From Verminephrobacter eiseniae EF01-2 (GTDB lineage: Bacteria > Pseudomonadota > Gammaproteobacteria > Burkholderiales > Burkholderiaceae_C), in NCBI RefSeq assembly GCF_000015565.1, contig NC_008786.1, positions 4,328,501-4,392,500 on the forward strand: DNA of 64,000 nucleotides. Direction: 5' to 3'. The notes beneath the pieces were generated by a model. That model had not been told where the DNA came from. It worked only from the letters and a program-made list of their open reading frames with translations, and did no database searches. A program made the translations under genes and the position numbers. Every line of letters begins with the position of its first letter. The stretch's first letter is position 1. Positions 19,097-27,827 of this stretch are shown in pieces.

Positions 19097-19511
19097 TCAC
19101 CAAAGGCGCGCTGACCGTCCTTGCGCCGTCAGCAGCGCCACCGCCTTTTTGTCGAACGAAACAAAGCCCTCCGCGCCGAGCCAATGTCCTCCATGGGCGA
19201 TCACGCCATCGGCAAAATCCCCAACCGCTTCGAGCACCGACAGACCCGCCTGCACCGCCGGCCGGTTCACCTGCACATTGGCGCAGGCCAGCAAGGCGCG
19301 GATCGCGGCCGCAGCGTCCGAGGGTTGGAGCCTGTAGGCCATGCGCCATGCGCAAAACCCGGACAGATTCGCACAGGCACGCCAGCGCGAGCGCCATCGA
19401 TTGCGCATCGGCCTGCGCATCGGCCAAGACCTTGGCGGCGCTGCGCGCTGGCGCGGGATCGTCTGCCACGACGGCACGAACCAGCACATGGGTATCGACG
19501 GCAATCCTCAT
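19097..19511 (-). pseudogene. vapC: vapC-like PIN-domain toxin broken by a 7-bp tandem duplication
   Basis: The start MRIAVDTHVLVRAVVADDPAPARSAAKVLADAQ is a normal PIN-domain N-terminus with the first acidic residue (D6). The frame is correct through LCESVRVLRM and then leaves the family sequence. The rest, MAYRLQPSDAAAAIRALLACANVQVN, GDFADGVIAHGG and FVSFDKKAV, continues in another frame down to 19097. The break coincides exactly with a perfect tandem duplication of a heptamer (plus-strand CATGCGC at 19340-19346 and 19347-19353). Removing one unit restores LRMAYRLQPSD in one frame. The ATG overlaps the vapB stop by 4 bp. PIN toxins are Mg-dependent RNases, so as read the toxin is inactive, leaving an antitoxin orphan. 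A sequencing artefact is possible but unlikely for a 7-bp exact duplication. Confidence 0.85.
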
Positions 19512-19759
19512 TTTTTGCCCGCCCAGCCTTGGGCGGCCGCCGCATCGATTTCCTCGATGCTGGCGCGCTTGCCGGTCCGGCCCGCGAGCAATCCGACGAA
19601 GCTGGCAATGCTGGCCGTTGGCCGGGCTGCCTGGAGCAGGACCCGACCGCCGGGCAGCCAATCGATCTCGATCTTTTCCCCCGGCCCGATGCCCAGATGC
19701 CGCAGCAGCTCTTTTCTGAAGGTCACTTGCCCCCGTGCGCTGACGGTCAACGTGTTCAT
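19508..19759 (-). CDS. vapB: VapB-like AbrB/SpoVT-family antitoxin
   Basis: An 83-residue protein starting MNTLTVSARGQVTFRKELLRHLGIGPGEKIEI, the swapped-hairpin AbrB DNA-binding fold. The C-terminal part GLLAGRTGKRASIEEIDAAAAQGWAGKK is the toxin-binding tail. The frame is open upstream, but the ATG at 19759 fits the family. It overlaps the damaged vapC by 4 bp. It normally represses its own operon and neutralises VapC; with vapC disrupted it may only act as a repressor or protect against related toxins. Confidence 0.85.
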   Translation of the reverse strand: MNTLTVSARGQVTFRKELLRHLGIGPGEKIEIDWLPGGRVLLQAARPTASIASFVGLLAGRTGKRASIEEIDAAAAQGWAGKK

Positions 19760-20141
19760 GGCGTCCTCACTGTCGTCAAAATGAGGTCGAACGGTAATGC
19801 AATATTGCCTTGTCGCCCATGCGTAGCCGCTCACTTCTTGTCGTCATTGCGCGCGACGCCAAAATCACGCCAGCGCCAGCATGCTTGACATGCATCCGTG
19901 CCGCTCGCGGGCTGCTGCCTTGCGCGCGCCAACAGCCGTGCGCCAGCGGCACGGCGCCAATTCGCAGGATTCGCAGGATTCGCAGGCCGAATGGAAATCT
20001 TCGATGTTCACGCGATCGACTGGCAGTACATTGCCGACATCGGGCTCGGAATTGACTTTTTCTGACGCGCTTGGCGTGCGCCAGGCGCAAGAACCACGGC
20101 CATCCCGGCGCATCCGCACCACCTGAAGGGCCGTGGGAATC
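19760..20141. other. Gene-poor stretch with a hydrolase-gene fragment and a 9-bp repeat
   Basis: No intact gene was recognised in these 382 bp. It holds a 59-bp copy of the hocS 3' region (listed separately) and a 9-bp tandem repeat TTCGCAGGA, TTCGCAGGA, TTCGCAGGC at 19961-19987. It should also contain the promoters of vapBC (leftward) and of the MFS gene (rightward), but no clear -35/-10 pair stood out. Confidence 0.45.
19889..19947 (-). repeat. 59-bp copy of the 3' region of hocS (gene fragment)
   Basis: These bases match 22478-22536 at 56 of 59 positions in the same orientation. Read on the minus strand they encode AHGCWRAQGSSPRAARMH, the region around the catalytic His of the HocS-like hydrolase. 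Sequence outside the 59 bp is unrelated. It looks like the remnant of a second hydrolase gene or of a short duplication. Confidence 0.75.
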
Positions 20142-21299
20142 ATGCAAACACAACAGATTGCCGCGCTCTTCGCTTGCCTTTTTCTCATCGGCTCGGCGGA
20201 GGTCGTCGCCGGGCCGATGATGAGCGCGATGAGCGTCGATTTCGGCGTTCGCTCCAGCGCCATCGCCTATCTGCCAGCCGCTTATGGCCTGAGCTATGGC
20301 GCGGTCGCGTTGATCGCGGGGCCGCTGTCGGACCGATGGGGGCGCAAGCTGCCGCTGCAAGCGGGACTGCTTGGCTTCGCCCTGCTCAACGCATCCATCC
20401 CCGGCGCTGCGCATTTGCCGGCAGCGATCGTCCTGTCCGCATTGGCCGGCCTGTGCGCGGCGATCATTCAGCCCAACGCGCTGTCCCTGGTAGCCGACGA
20501 ATCACCGCCCGAGCAGGTCGGCCGCCGCCTCGGCCAGGTGTTCATCGGCCTGATGCTGGCCTTCGTGCTCACCCCCGTTCTCGCAGGGCAGTTGGCGGAC
20601 ACCCTGGGTTGGCGCTCGGCCTACTACGCGCTGGCGCTGCTGTCCGTGCTGGCCTGGCTGGCCGTGACACGGGCCTTTGCCCGCCGCCCGCCGGGCGCCG
20701 GGGCCAGAACGGACTTCCTGAGCACGCACCGGCAGGCGTGGCGCACGATCGATGTTCGCCGTCGGCTGTCGGTCAGCTATCTCTGGCTCGGCTGGCTGGC
20801 CGGGTTCGGCGCCGTGGTGGCGGAAGTTGCGGCCCGCAAGCTCCCGTTGTCGCCGACGGATACCGGCCTGATCGCGGGCTTTTTCGGCCTGGCCGTGATC
20901 GCCGGGAATCTTGCGGGCGCCCGCCTGCACCGGGCGCTCGGACAAGCCGCGCTGCCGGTGATGGCCATCGTCGCGGCCCTGGGCCTGCTCGGCTTCATGC
21001 TGCCGGTCGAGTCCATGGCGCAGTTGCTCCTGCTCGGGTTGCCGTGGGCATTCGGCTACGGCTGCGCGGGTCCGTTGCACCACGCGAGACTCAGCGCGCT
21101 GTCGGAGCGCTACCGGGGCACCATCAATTCATACCATGCCAGTCTGCTCAATCTCGGCATTTTCTCGGTGTCGTTCCTGCTGGGCGCGGTGGTGCCGCAC
21201 TTTCCGGTGACGCTGTTCTGCGCGCTGGTGGGGGCCGTCACGCTGGTCGGGGCGTGTCTTTTGCTCCCCTGGCCGCGTTTATCGATCACCACCCGGTGA
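20142..21299 (+). CDS. Major facilitator superfamily transporter
   Basis: About 385 residues with roughly 12 hydrophobic segments. The MFS motif A after helix 2 is GPLSDRWGRKLPLQ, and the second half contains GLIAGFFGLAVIAGNLAGARLHRALGQ. This is a drug/solute proton antiporter-like fold; the substrate is unknown. Start: a GTG at 20133 and an ATG at 20142 are in frame, the latter at better distance from GAAGGG. The gene converges on the SGNH esterase gene with only 20 bp between the two stops. The neighbouring carnitine operon runs the other way, so a link to carnitine is not implied. Confidence 0.82.
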   Translation: MQTQQIAALFACLFLIGSAEVVAGPMMSAMSVDFGVRSSAIAYLPAAYGLSYGAVALIAGPLSDRWGRKLPLQAGLLGFALLNASIPGAAHLPAAIVLSALAGLCAAIIQPNALSLVADESPPEQVGRRLGQVFIGLMLAFVLTPVLAGQLADTLGWRSAYYALALLSVLAWLAVTRAFARRPPGAGARTDFLSTHRQAWRTIDVRRRLSVSYLWLGWLAGFGAVVAEVAARKLPLSPTDTGLIAGFFGLAVIAGNLAGARLHRALGQAALPVMAIVAALGLLGFMLPVESMAQLLLLGLPWAFGYGCAGPLHHARLSALSERYRGTINSYHASLLNLGIFSVSFLLGAVVPHFPVTLFCALVGAVTLVGACLLLPWPRLSITTR

Positions 21300-21319
21300 T
21301 GGCTCGCCGGGTAAGACGG

Positions 21320-22405
21320 TCACTGTGCGCGCCGCGCGACGACATCGAGCATGGCAAGCGCTTTGTCTGACAGCAGTTTGTGCATCCCCGGTGTGCCGTG
21401 AAATGAATCCGACCACATATAGGTCTGGTCGGCATCGGGCGCCACCAGCGTGGCGCGGGTGCAAAAGGCTGCGCTGTTGGTCGGCCTGGTGTTGTTGCAG
21501 GCAGCATCCGTGACATTCACCAGCCCATGGCCTTGCGGATTGGCGCTGGCGGCGCGGTATACCTCATGGGTGGTGAAAAAGACCACCCCCGCAACGCCAC
21601 GCAGGCCATCCCTGATGCGCTGGTTGAACTGCTCGGTCCACGCGGTAATTTGCGCCGCAGAGACGGCCTGCTTGCACCCGGTGTAAGCAGCGGACAGATA
21701 TTTTTTGGCGAACGGATTGACACTCCAATCGCTGGCCAGACTGACCAGGATCACACCGGCGCCAGCATCCTTGATCCTTCGGATATTGGCCACTTGATCA
21801 GAGGCTGCCTTGTCCATGGCGGCGACAGCTCCCGCCATGGTGGTCTTGCCGCCATCGCCGTTGTTGTCGAGTTGCCAGCACAGCGCAGCAAACTGCGCAT
21901 AGGAGTCATTGCCGCCGCCGGTAATGATGACCAGGTGATTCGGCGCAAATTTGCCGTTCTTCGACAGATGGGCATCCAACTGCTCGGTCACGGAGAGCAC
22001 GATGGCGTTGTTGCCGACACCGCTTTGCATGGGACGCTGAAGCACGCGGGCACCGCCTTCGGCATAGCCGTTGCCGCCGAGTATGCGGGCGCGGCCAGGT
22101 TCCGTGCCGGCGCCGGAACTGGCGTCCTTGTCCAGGCTCAGCGCCCGGTAGGGCGTCAGCGCCAGACCATAGTGCTCGGCGATGTTTTCCACCCAGAGTT
22201 TGCCCGGGTTGACGGTGAATTTCCCCGGGTTGCGCGGGTCGCCCGTCGCATCGGCATAGGTGCCGACATCGCTGCTGCTGTCGCCGAAAACGGTGATTCC
22301 CCGGACTGGCATGCGCGGGTCGCCAGCCCCGTTGACGACGCCACCGCACGAGGCCGTGAGCAGCGCCACGCCCACGACTGCGGCCACAGGAATGAATGTC
22401 CTCAT
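21320..22405 (-). CDS. SGNH/GDSL-family esterase, predicted lipoprotein
   Basis: A 361-residue esterase. The N-terminus MRTFIPVAAVVGVALLTASCGG ends in a lipobox (LTASC), so it is likely a lipid-anchored envelope protein. SGNH blocks are visible: FGDSSSDVG (nucleophile Ser), GGNDSYAQF (Asn block), and DSFHGTPGMHKLL (catalytic Asp/His) near the end. The ATG at 22405 has GGAGGG about 8 nt upstream; an earlier ATG would push the signal sequence inwards. The start lies 35 bp after the hocS-like gene and in the same direction, so it is the last gene of the carnitine operon. It could release acyl chains from esters outside the cytoplasm; the substrate is unknown. Confidence 0.88.
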   Translation of the reverse strand: MRTFIPVAAVVGVALLTASCGGVVNGAGDPRMPVRGITVFGDSSSDVGTYADATGDPRNPGKFTVNPGKLWVENIAEHYGLALTPYRALSLDKDASSGAGTEPGRARILGGNGYAEGGARVLQRPMQSGVGNNAIVLSVTEQLDAHLSKNGKFAPNHLVIITGGGNDSYAQFAALCWQLDNNGDGGKTTMAGAVAAMDKAASDQVANIRRIKDAGAGVILVSLASDWSVNPFAKKYLSAAYTGCKQAVSAAQITAWTEQFNQRIRDGLRGVAGVVFFTTHEVYRAASANPQGHGLVNVTDAACNNTRPTNSAAFCTRATLVAPDADQTYMWSDSFHGTPGMHKLLSDKALAMLDVVARRAQ

Positions 22406-22439
22406 CGCGATGCCCTCCATGGCTTGCAACACCCGCCCG

Positions 22440-23369
22440 CTACGCGCATGGCGCGCGCAGGAAGTTTCCGATCACTTCATGCATCCGTGCCGCTTGCGGG
22501 CTGCTGCCTTGCGCGCGCCAACAGCCATGCACCAGCCCTTGGCCAAACCAGAACCGCGCAGCGCCGCCGGCCGCGCGAATCCGCTCGACATAGACCCGGG
22601 CATCGTCGCGCAGCGGATCATGCTCGGCGCCGAGCGCCAACACCGGCGGCAAGCCATCGAAGCGCGCCGCATCCAGCGGCACCGTTGCCGGCGGCGGTGG
22701 TCGATCGCCCCAGTACAGCGCGCGATAGCGGTCGATGTCGGCCAGCGTCAGCATCGGCGCATGCGCCTCGGTCACGCACGCCGGAGGCTGCGGCGCCACA
22801 CCCAGCATCGGATACACCAGCGCAATGCCATCGATGCCGCCGCAGGCCGCATCACGCAAGGCCGTCGCGACGGCCGCCGCCAACATGCCGCCGGCACTGT
22901 CGCCGGCGAGCGTCAGCGGGCGCGCGAGCGGCCCGAACGGCAAGCGCCCATCCAGCGCTGCCCGTGTGACGAGCAACGCATCTTCGAGCGCCGCCGGCGC
23001 CGGATGCTCAGGCGCGAGCCGGTAATCCGTGGCGATCACCGCCAGCCCGAAATCCGCCGCCAGACGCGCCGTGATCAGCGCGTGGCTGTCCAGCGAACCG
23101 ACGACGAAGCCGCCGCCATGAAAGAACAGCACGGTACCGCTCGGCGTGCGATGCGCAGGCCGATGGCAGCGCAGCAAAATCGCGCGCCCGTCCGGCGCAT
23201 GGCAGGCGGCGTCTTCCTGCACCAGCCCTTCGGGCAGCGAGGCAGGCGTCCACGCCGCAGCAAAACGCTCATAGACGCGGCGCTGCTCGGCCGGCGAACG
23301 CGCTAGCGCATTGGCCGGGTACCAGGCGCCGACCGCTGCGACGAAGGCTGCGATTTCAGGCTCCAGCAT
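22440..23369 (-). CDS. hocS: HocS-like short-chain acylcarnitine hydrolase (HSL-family alpha/beta hydrolase)
   Basis: A 309-residue hydrolase of the hormone-sensitive-lipase family. It has the oxyanion motif HGGGFVVGS (near residues 84-92), the nucleophile GDSAGGM, the acid AEHDPLRDDA and the catalytic His in GLVHGCWRAQ. In Pseudomonas aeruginosa a hydrolase in the same operon position (caiX-cdhC-cdhA-cdhB-hocS) frees L-carnitine from short-chain acylcarnitines. The gene order here is identical, which is the main reason for the name; sequence alone would say only esterase. A 59-bp segment near its 3' end is repeated at 19889-19947. Confidence 0.75.
   Translation of the reverse strand: MLEPEIAAFVAAVGAWYPANALARSPAEQRRVYERFAAAWTPASLPEGLVQEDAACHAPDGRAILLRCHRPAHRTPSGTVLFFHGGGFVVGSLDSHALITARLAADFGLAVIATDYRLAPEHPAPAALEDALLVTRAALDGRLPFGPLARPLTLAGDSAGGMLAAAVATALRDAACGGIDGIALVYPMLGVAPQPPACVTEAHAPMLTLADIDRYRALYWGDRPPPPATVPLDAARFDGLPPVLALGAEHDPLRDDARVYVERIRAAGGAARFWFGQGLVHGCWRAQGSSPQAARMHEVIGNFLRAPCA
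22478..22536 (-). repeat. hocS-internal copy of the 59-bp repeat
   Basis: Counterpart of 19889-19947 (three mismatches). Here it is part of an intact gene and encodes VHGCWRAQGSSPQAARMH around the catalytic His, so this is the likely source copy. Confidence 0.75.
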
Positions 23370-23428
23370 GGCGGGTACTCCCGGCGGCTCCGATGATGCT
23401 GCCCGTCACGCCAATGACCCCAATGACG

Positions 23429-23926
23429 TCAACGACGCACAGGCAGGCCGATCACCCGCCCCGCATACGCCGGTGGCGGGCCATCGCGCTGCGTCGCGTG
23501 CAGCGCGGCCACCTGCCCGGCGACATCGGCATCGAACGGCACCGACTTGGCGCCGCCGCGCGTATCGACATGCAGCAGCATCTGCTCGCTGACGGACACC
23601 GGCGCATCAGCGCCGTCGGCATCGTCGACATGCATCTCCAGATACAGATGCAGCCGCTTCGCGTCGCTTGCCAGCAGGCGCACATCGACGCGCACGCGCA
23701 TGCCCTGCCTGACCTCGCGCAGGTAGTTGATGTGCGCCTCCAGCGTATAGACCGAGCGTTCCCGCGCAGTGCGCACCGAATCGCCGAGGCCGATGCGATC
23801 GAGCAATGCATCGGTCGCGAAGCTGAAGATCAGCAGATAAAACGCATCGCGCATATGCCCGTTGTAGTCGACCCATTCGGGGCGCACGGCGCAGCGATAG
23901 ATGGTCAATGGGGTCGCGTCGGTCAT
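23429..23926 (-). CDS. cdhB: CdhB-like betainyl-CoA thioesterase
   Basis: A 165-residue hotdog-fold thioesterase of the 4-hydroxybenzoyl-CoA type: VRPEWVDYNGHMRDAFYLLIFSFATDALLD carries the Asp-x-x-Gly-H-M active-site pattern. In carnitine catabolism CdhB hydrolyses betainyl-CoA to glycine betaine and CoA. In some bacteria it is fused to carnitine dehydrogenase; here it is a separate gene 4 bp after cdhA. The ATG at 23926 is chosen because upstream sequence in frame belongs to the end of cdhA. Confidence 0.85.
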   Translation of the reverse strand: MTDATPLTIYRCAVRPEWVDYNGHMRDAFYLLIFSFATDALLDRIGLGDSVRTARERSVYTLEAHINYLREVRQGMRVRVDVRLLASDAKRLHLYLEMHVDDADGADAPVSVSEQMLLHVDTRGGAKSVPFDADVAGQVAALHATQRDGPPPAYAGRVIGLPVRR

Positions 23927-23930
23927 GGCC

Positions 23931-24896
23931 CTAATCTTCGGCGCGCATGCCATGGCGCGCTTTGACGGCAGCGATCGCGCCGAGCACTTCGGTAATGCAC
24001 TCGTCGCGATAGCGCTCGAGTTCCTTGATGCTGCGCCGGCCAAGCTGCTCGGTCGTGCCCTCGACGACGCGCTCGATCAGCGCCTCGGTCAGCGGTGGCG
24101 CCACCAGTTTGGTCCACGGCAGTTCCAGCGCCGGACCGAATTGCTGCATGAAGTGCCTCATGCCGGCATCGCCACCGGCGAGCGTGTACGTCAGGAACGT
24201 GCCCATGAACGACCAGCGGATGCCAGCGCCAAAGCGGATCGCATCGTCGATCTCGCCGGTCGTTGCAACACCTTCGTTGACCAGATGCAGCGCCTCGCGC
24301 CACAGCGCTTCGAGCAGCCGGTCGGCGATGAAACCGGGCACTTCCTTGCGCACCCTCAGCGGCCGCATGCCCAGGCCGGCGTAGACCTGCATCGCCGCGT
24401 CGAGCGTCTCGGCGGCGCTGCGCGTGCCGCCGAGCACCTCCACGAGTGGCAGCAGGTACACCGGGTTGAACGGATGGCCGACCACGCAGCGCTGCGGATG
24501 CGTTGCGCGGGCGTAGAAATCCGACGGCAGCAAGCCCGAGGTCGACGAGGCGATGATCGCTTCCGGCCGGGCCGCGCGGCTGATCTGCTCGTGCAATTGG
24601 AGCTTGAGCGCAGCACGCTCGGGCGCGCTTTCCTGGATGAAATCGGCATCGGCAACGCAGGCCTGTATCGTCGCGACGAAGCGCAGGCGCGACGGATCGG
24701 CGCCCGGCGTCAATCCGCTGCGCTCCAGCGCAGGCCAGGCGTTCGCGACGTTCGCGCGCAGTTGCTGCTCGGCGTCGGGCGCCGGGTCCCAGGCCACTAC
24801 GTCCAGGCCATGGGCGAGCGCACGGGCAACCCAGCCGCTGCCGATGACGCCGGTGCCAATGGCAGCGAAGGTTTCGAGTTGGGTAATGACGGTCAT
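23931..24896 (-). CDS. cdhA: CdhA, L-carnitine dehydrogenase
   Basis: A 321-residue member of the 3-hydroxyacyl-CoA dehydrogenase family that oxidises L-carnitine to 3-dehydrocarnitine with NAD+. The N-terminal Rossmann motif is [20 protein letters not shown]. The catalytic region contains [12 protein letters not shown] and [17 protein letters not shown] (the His of GHPFNP), followed by [28 protein letters not shown]. Neighbouring cdhC and cdhB make the carnitine assignment firm. It is separated from cdhC by a 96-bp gap with an unusual G tract. Confidence 0.9.
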   Translation of the reverse strand: MTVITQLETFAAIGTGVIGSGWVARALAHGLDVVAWDPAPDAEQQLRANVANAWPALERSGLTPGADPSRLRFVATIQACVADADFIQESAPERAALKLQLHEQISRAARPEAIIASSTSGLLPSDFYARATHPQRCVVGHPFNPVYLLPLVEVLGGTRSAAETLDAAMQVYAGLGMRPLRVRKEVPGFIADRLLEALWREALHLVNEGVATTGEIDDAIRFGAGIRWSFMGTFLTYTLAGGDAGMRHFMQQFGPALELPWTKLVAPPLTEALIERVVEGTTEQLGRRSIKELERYRDECITEVLGAIAAVKARHGMRAED

Positions 24897-24992
24897 ACCA
24901 AATGCACTGCTTGCACTGTTTGCACTGTCCGATGGGGTGGGGGGGGGGGTGGAAACCGGCGCCGGCCGACGGCGCCACGATGGCCTCGTGCA
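24897..24992 (-). repeat. cdhC-cdhA spacer with an 11-G run and a 9-bp triplicate
   Basis: The spacer holds a run of 11 G on the plus strand (24939-24949, flanked by further G tracts from 24934 to 24952; 11 C in the mRNA). It also holds a 9-bp tandem repeat TGCACTGCT, TGCACTGTT, TGCACTGTC at 24903-24929, right before the cdhA start. The G tract may form a quadruplex or change length by slippage, altering spacing between the two genes. Homopolymer sequencing error is also possible. Confidence 0.6.
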
Positions 24993-25931
24993 TCAGCCGA
25001 GCGCGGCGAAATCCGCCATCGGGCGGCGTTCCAGCGCACGCGCGCCGCGCGCCGGCAACCCCAGCTTGCGGCGGCCCTCGGCGGGCGTCAGCACCCGGGC
25101 ACCGAGACGCTCGACGATTTCGCGCGCACGCTCGACCAACGTACCGTTGCTCGCATGCACGCTGCGATCGAGCCACAGGTTGTCCTCCAGGCCAACGCGC
25201 ACATGCCCGCCGAGCAGCATCGCCTGCGCGAGCATAGGCATCTGCATGCGCCCGATGCCGAAGCCGGCCCAGTGCGCGCCCGGCGGCAGGTTGTCAACCA
25301 TGGCCTTCATCGTGCCAGTGTCTGCCGGGGCACCCCAGGGAATACCGAGGCACAGTTGAAACAGTGGCGGATCGTCGAGCAGACCTTCCTTGAGCAATTG
25401 CTTGGCGAACCACAGATGCCCGGTGTCGAATATCTCCAACTCGGGCTTGACGCCGAGCGCCTGTATGCGTTTGGCGCCGGCGCGCAACTGCGCGGGCGTA
25501 GACACGTAGATGTAGTCGCCGTCACCGAAGTTGAGCGTGCCGCAATCGAGCGTGCAGATTTCCGGCAGCAGTTCCTCGACATGCACCAGCCGGGTCAACC
25601 CGCCGACCAGATCGGTGCCCTGGCCGAAACGCATCGGCTGCTCACCGGCGCCGATCTCCAGATCGCCCCCCATGCCGGCCGTCAGGTTGATGATGACATC
25701 GGTGTCGGCGCAGCGAATGCGGTCAACCACTTCGCGGTACAGATTCGGGTCGCGGCTGCCACGCCCCGTCTGCGGGTCGCGCACATGGCAATGCGCCACC
25801 GTCGCACCGGCCTTTGCCGCCTCGATCGCCGCCGCCGCAATCTCTTTGGGAGTGACGGGAATCGCCGGGTGTTTGCCCACCGTATCACCTGCGCCGGTGA
25901 CGGCACAGGTGACGATGACTTCATGGTTCAT
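24993..25931 (-). CDS. cdhC: CdhC-like 3-dehydrocarnitine cleavage enzyme (BKACE family)
   Basis: A 312-residue beta-keto acid cleavage enzyme (formerly DUF849), Zn-dependent. It would convert 3-dehydrocarnitine plus acetyl-CoA into betainyl-CoA plus acetoacetate. Typical features are [49 protein letters not shown], with the metal-binding HCHVRDP, and NLTAGMGG and [14 protein letters not shown]. The open frame begins earlier, but MNHEVIVT at 25931 is the family start and gives normal length. BKACE specificity varies; the neighbours cdhA, cdhB and caiX point to dehydrocarnitine. Confidence 0.88.
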   Translation of the reverse strand: MNHEVIVTCAVTGAGDTVGKHPAIPVTPKEIAAAAIEAAKAGATVAHCHVRDPQTGRGSRDPNLYREVVDRIRCADTDVIINLTAGMGGDLEIGAGEQPMRFGQGTDLVGGLTRLVHVEELLPEICTLDCGTLNFGDGDYIYVSTPAQLRAGAKRIQALGVKPELEIFDTGHLWFAKQLLKEGLLDDPPLFQLCLGIPWGAPADTGTMKAMVDNLPPGAHWAGFGIGRMQMPMLAQAMLLGGHVRVGLEDNLWLDRSVHASNGTLVERAREIVERLGARVLTPAEGRRKLGLPARGARALERRPMADFAALG

Positions 25932-25983
25932 GCTGATGGCCTTGCTCTGCTTGCATGGTTGTCCGGTCATTGACCTGCGGTCG

Positions 25984-26934
25984 TCACAGACCGAGCTGCG
26001 CTTTCGCGGCCGCCAGTCCATCCTTGCCATCGAAGGTCTTCACGTCCGCAAGCCACGGATCGAGCACCTGGGGATTTTGCTTCAGATACGCACGCGCAGC
26101 CTCAGCCGGCCTGGTTTTGTTCATCACCGCCTGCATCAGCTGGTTCTCCAACTGCGTCGAGAAGCGCAACTGCGTGACCAGTTTGCCGGCGTTGGGGCAG
26201 CGCTCAAGAAAATCGGTCGCGGTCAGCGTATAGACGCGCGCCTCGCCGTAGTTGGGGCCGAACGTCGCATCGCCGCCCGACAGGTAATTGATGCTGAACT
26301 GGATATTCATCGGATGCGGCTCCCAACCCCAGAACACGAGCCACTTCTGGTTGCGGATCGCACGCTCGAGCGTGACCAGCATCCCGGCCTCGCTGGACTC
26401 GACCAACTTGAAGCCGCCAAGCCCGTGCAGGTTCTGGTCGATCATCTTTTGTATCTTCGCATTGGCACTGCTGCCCGACTCGATCCCGTAGATCTTGCCG
26501 TCGAGCTCCTTGCGGTACCGGGCGATATCGTCGAACGACTTCAGGCCGGCTGCCCAAGCGTAGCCTGGCACCGCAAGCGTCGCCTTGGCGCCGGACAGGT
26601 TGGGCGGTTCGATCATGTTGATCGACTTGCTGTCGAGGAGCGGCTGAACCTGCAACTGCTGCAGCGGCCACCAGTAGCCCAGCGATACATCGAGCTGCTT
26701 GTTCTTCAGACCGGCAAACGAGATGGGCACCGACGCCATCGTCGTGCTTGGCTTGTAGCCGAGCGCCTCGAAGACCACCGAAGCCAGCGCGGTCACCGAC
26801 GTGATGTCGGTCCAGCCGTTGTCGGCAAAACGCAGATTGCGGCAACTCGCCGGCTCCGGCTCGGCAAATGATGGGCTCGACCACGCAACAAGCAAGGCCG
26901 CACACCCGAATGCAGCAAATTTTTTCAACGCCAT
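25984..26934 (-). CDS. caiX: CaiX-like carnitine/betaine periplasmic receptor
   Basis: A 316-residue ABC receptor of the choline/betaine/carnitine class. Signal peptide: [25 protein letters not shown]. The mature start [30 protein letters not shown] and the tryptophan-rich [20 protein letters not shown] and PGYAWAAGL are typical of receptors that hold quaternary ammonium groups in aromatic cages. First gene of the minus-strand carnitine operon. No permease or ATPase gene is nearby, so it probably feeds a shared transporter core encoded elsewhere, as CaiX does in Pseudomonas (known there; inferred here). Confidence 0.87.
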   Translation of the reverse strand: MALKKFAAFGCAALLVAWSSPSFAEPEPASCRNLRFADNGWTDITSVTALASVVFEALGYKPSTTMASVPISFAGLKNKQLDVSLGYWWPLQQLQVQPLLDSKSINMIEPPNLSGAKATLAVPGYAWAAGLKSFDDIARYRKELDGKIYGIESGSSANAKIQKMIDQNLHGLGGFKLVESSEAGMLVTLERAIRNQKWLVFWGWEPHPMNIQFSINYLSGGDATFGPNYGEARVYTLTATDFLERCPNAGKLVTQLRFSTQLENQLMQAVMNKTRPAEAARAYLKQNPQVLDPWLADVKTFDGKDGLAAAKAQLGL

Positions 26935-27081
26935 GAATGCTCCTGATTCCCGACGAAGCGACCGTTCGGCACAATGCCCGCCCGCAAGCCAAAAGCGTCG
27001 AATGTAGTGGGGCCTATTCGGCGCAGAGCGTCCGTTGGCGACATGTTCTTGTTCGTTGGCGACTATCCGTAAAAACCACTA

Positions 27082-27241
27082 GTGTCGCGTCACGGATCAG
27101 ATGTCGTAGGCTGCGCGCAGCCATCGGAGTGCAGCGCAAGGCGCATCGCGCAGCCAATACCGAGCGTATTGGCAAGCGATGCAACGCCGCGATGCGCTTC
27201 GATGGCCAGCGCAGACCGACAGATGATCGGTGACGCGACAC
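27082..27241. mobile_element. MITE-like element, copy 1
   Basis: A 160-bp palindromic element. It starts GTGTCGCGTCACGGATCA and ends TGATCGGTGACGCGACAC, an 18-bp terminal inverted repeat with one mismatch. It is flanked on both sides by TA, which fits a TA target duplication like that of IS630/Tc1-type transposases (inference). It is nearly the same as 45644-45803 and 49861-50021. No transposase is encoded; the short open frames inside are not genes. Confidence 0.85.
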
Positions 27242-27827
27242 TAGCCCACTGCGTCAATGCATTGGCATCAGTCGAATGCGCCGCGATGGATCGCCGCACT
27301 TTCACTTGCCGGGCGGGGCCTCCTCGTTGTGTTCGCGGATGTAGACACGGCGGGGCATCAAAGGCCCATCGAGCGCCTGTTGGCCGAGCGCAAGCGTGAA
27401 TCGTCGGCTGCGTCGATGCTGGTGCGCGAACCGTCGGCACATGCGCATTCGGTGCGTGAGGGGGCGGGAGTTTTCCAGTGCCGCCGGGTTGTCTTGCAAT
27501 GTCGATTTCGGTATTTCACCGCAGGCGTATCTGCGACAGGAAACACTGGCGCCGGCGGCGTTTCGCATCGTTTCAGGAGATGCCGAGTATCGTGTCGCGG
27601 CATTTGCCAGTCGCCCGGGTGAATATCATTCGAGCGTCTGATGCCGGCTCAATGGCTGATGAAGGACGACGGCATTGGCGTGCCGGCGCTGGTGAATCCA
27701 AAATCCTGCGGCGTCATGGTGTATGCGCGAACGGGCGCCGCACCTTGCCGGCGCAGCGCACATCGAAAATGGTGCATTTGCGGCCTTGTCTGCACCTGAA
27801 AATGGCACCCGTGTGGCAAGGCACTGA
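27242..27827. other. 586-bp stretch with no recognised gene
   Basis: Several overlapping short open frames lie here on both strands, none with a recognisable domain or a good ribosome site. The sequence could be a decayed gene upstream of the cyanate operon. A regulator gene (CynR or CdhR type) would be expected near this point but none was found. The sigma-54 promoter of the cyanate genes begins right after it. Confidence 0.4.

Noticed and set aside
19086..19661. Two overlapping intact genes in the vapC region
   Set aside because: Each frame contains only half of a PIN domain; a 7-bp duplication explains the break, so one pseudogene is the simpler reading.
21291..21312. Short stem ACCCGG/CCGGGT between the converging MFS and SGNH genes as a two-way terminator
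   Set aside because: Only 6 bp, no T tract on either side; overlaps the MFS stop codon. Too weak to annotate.
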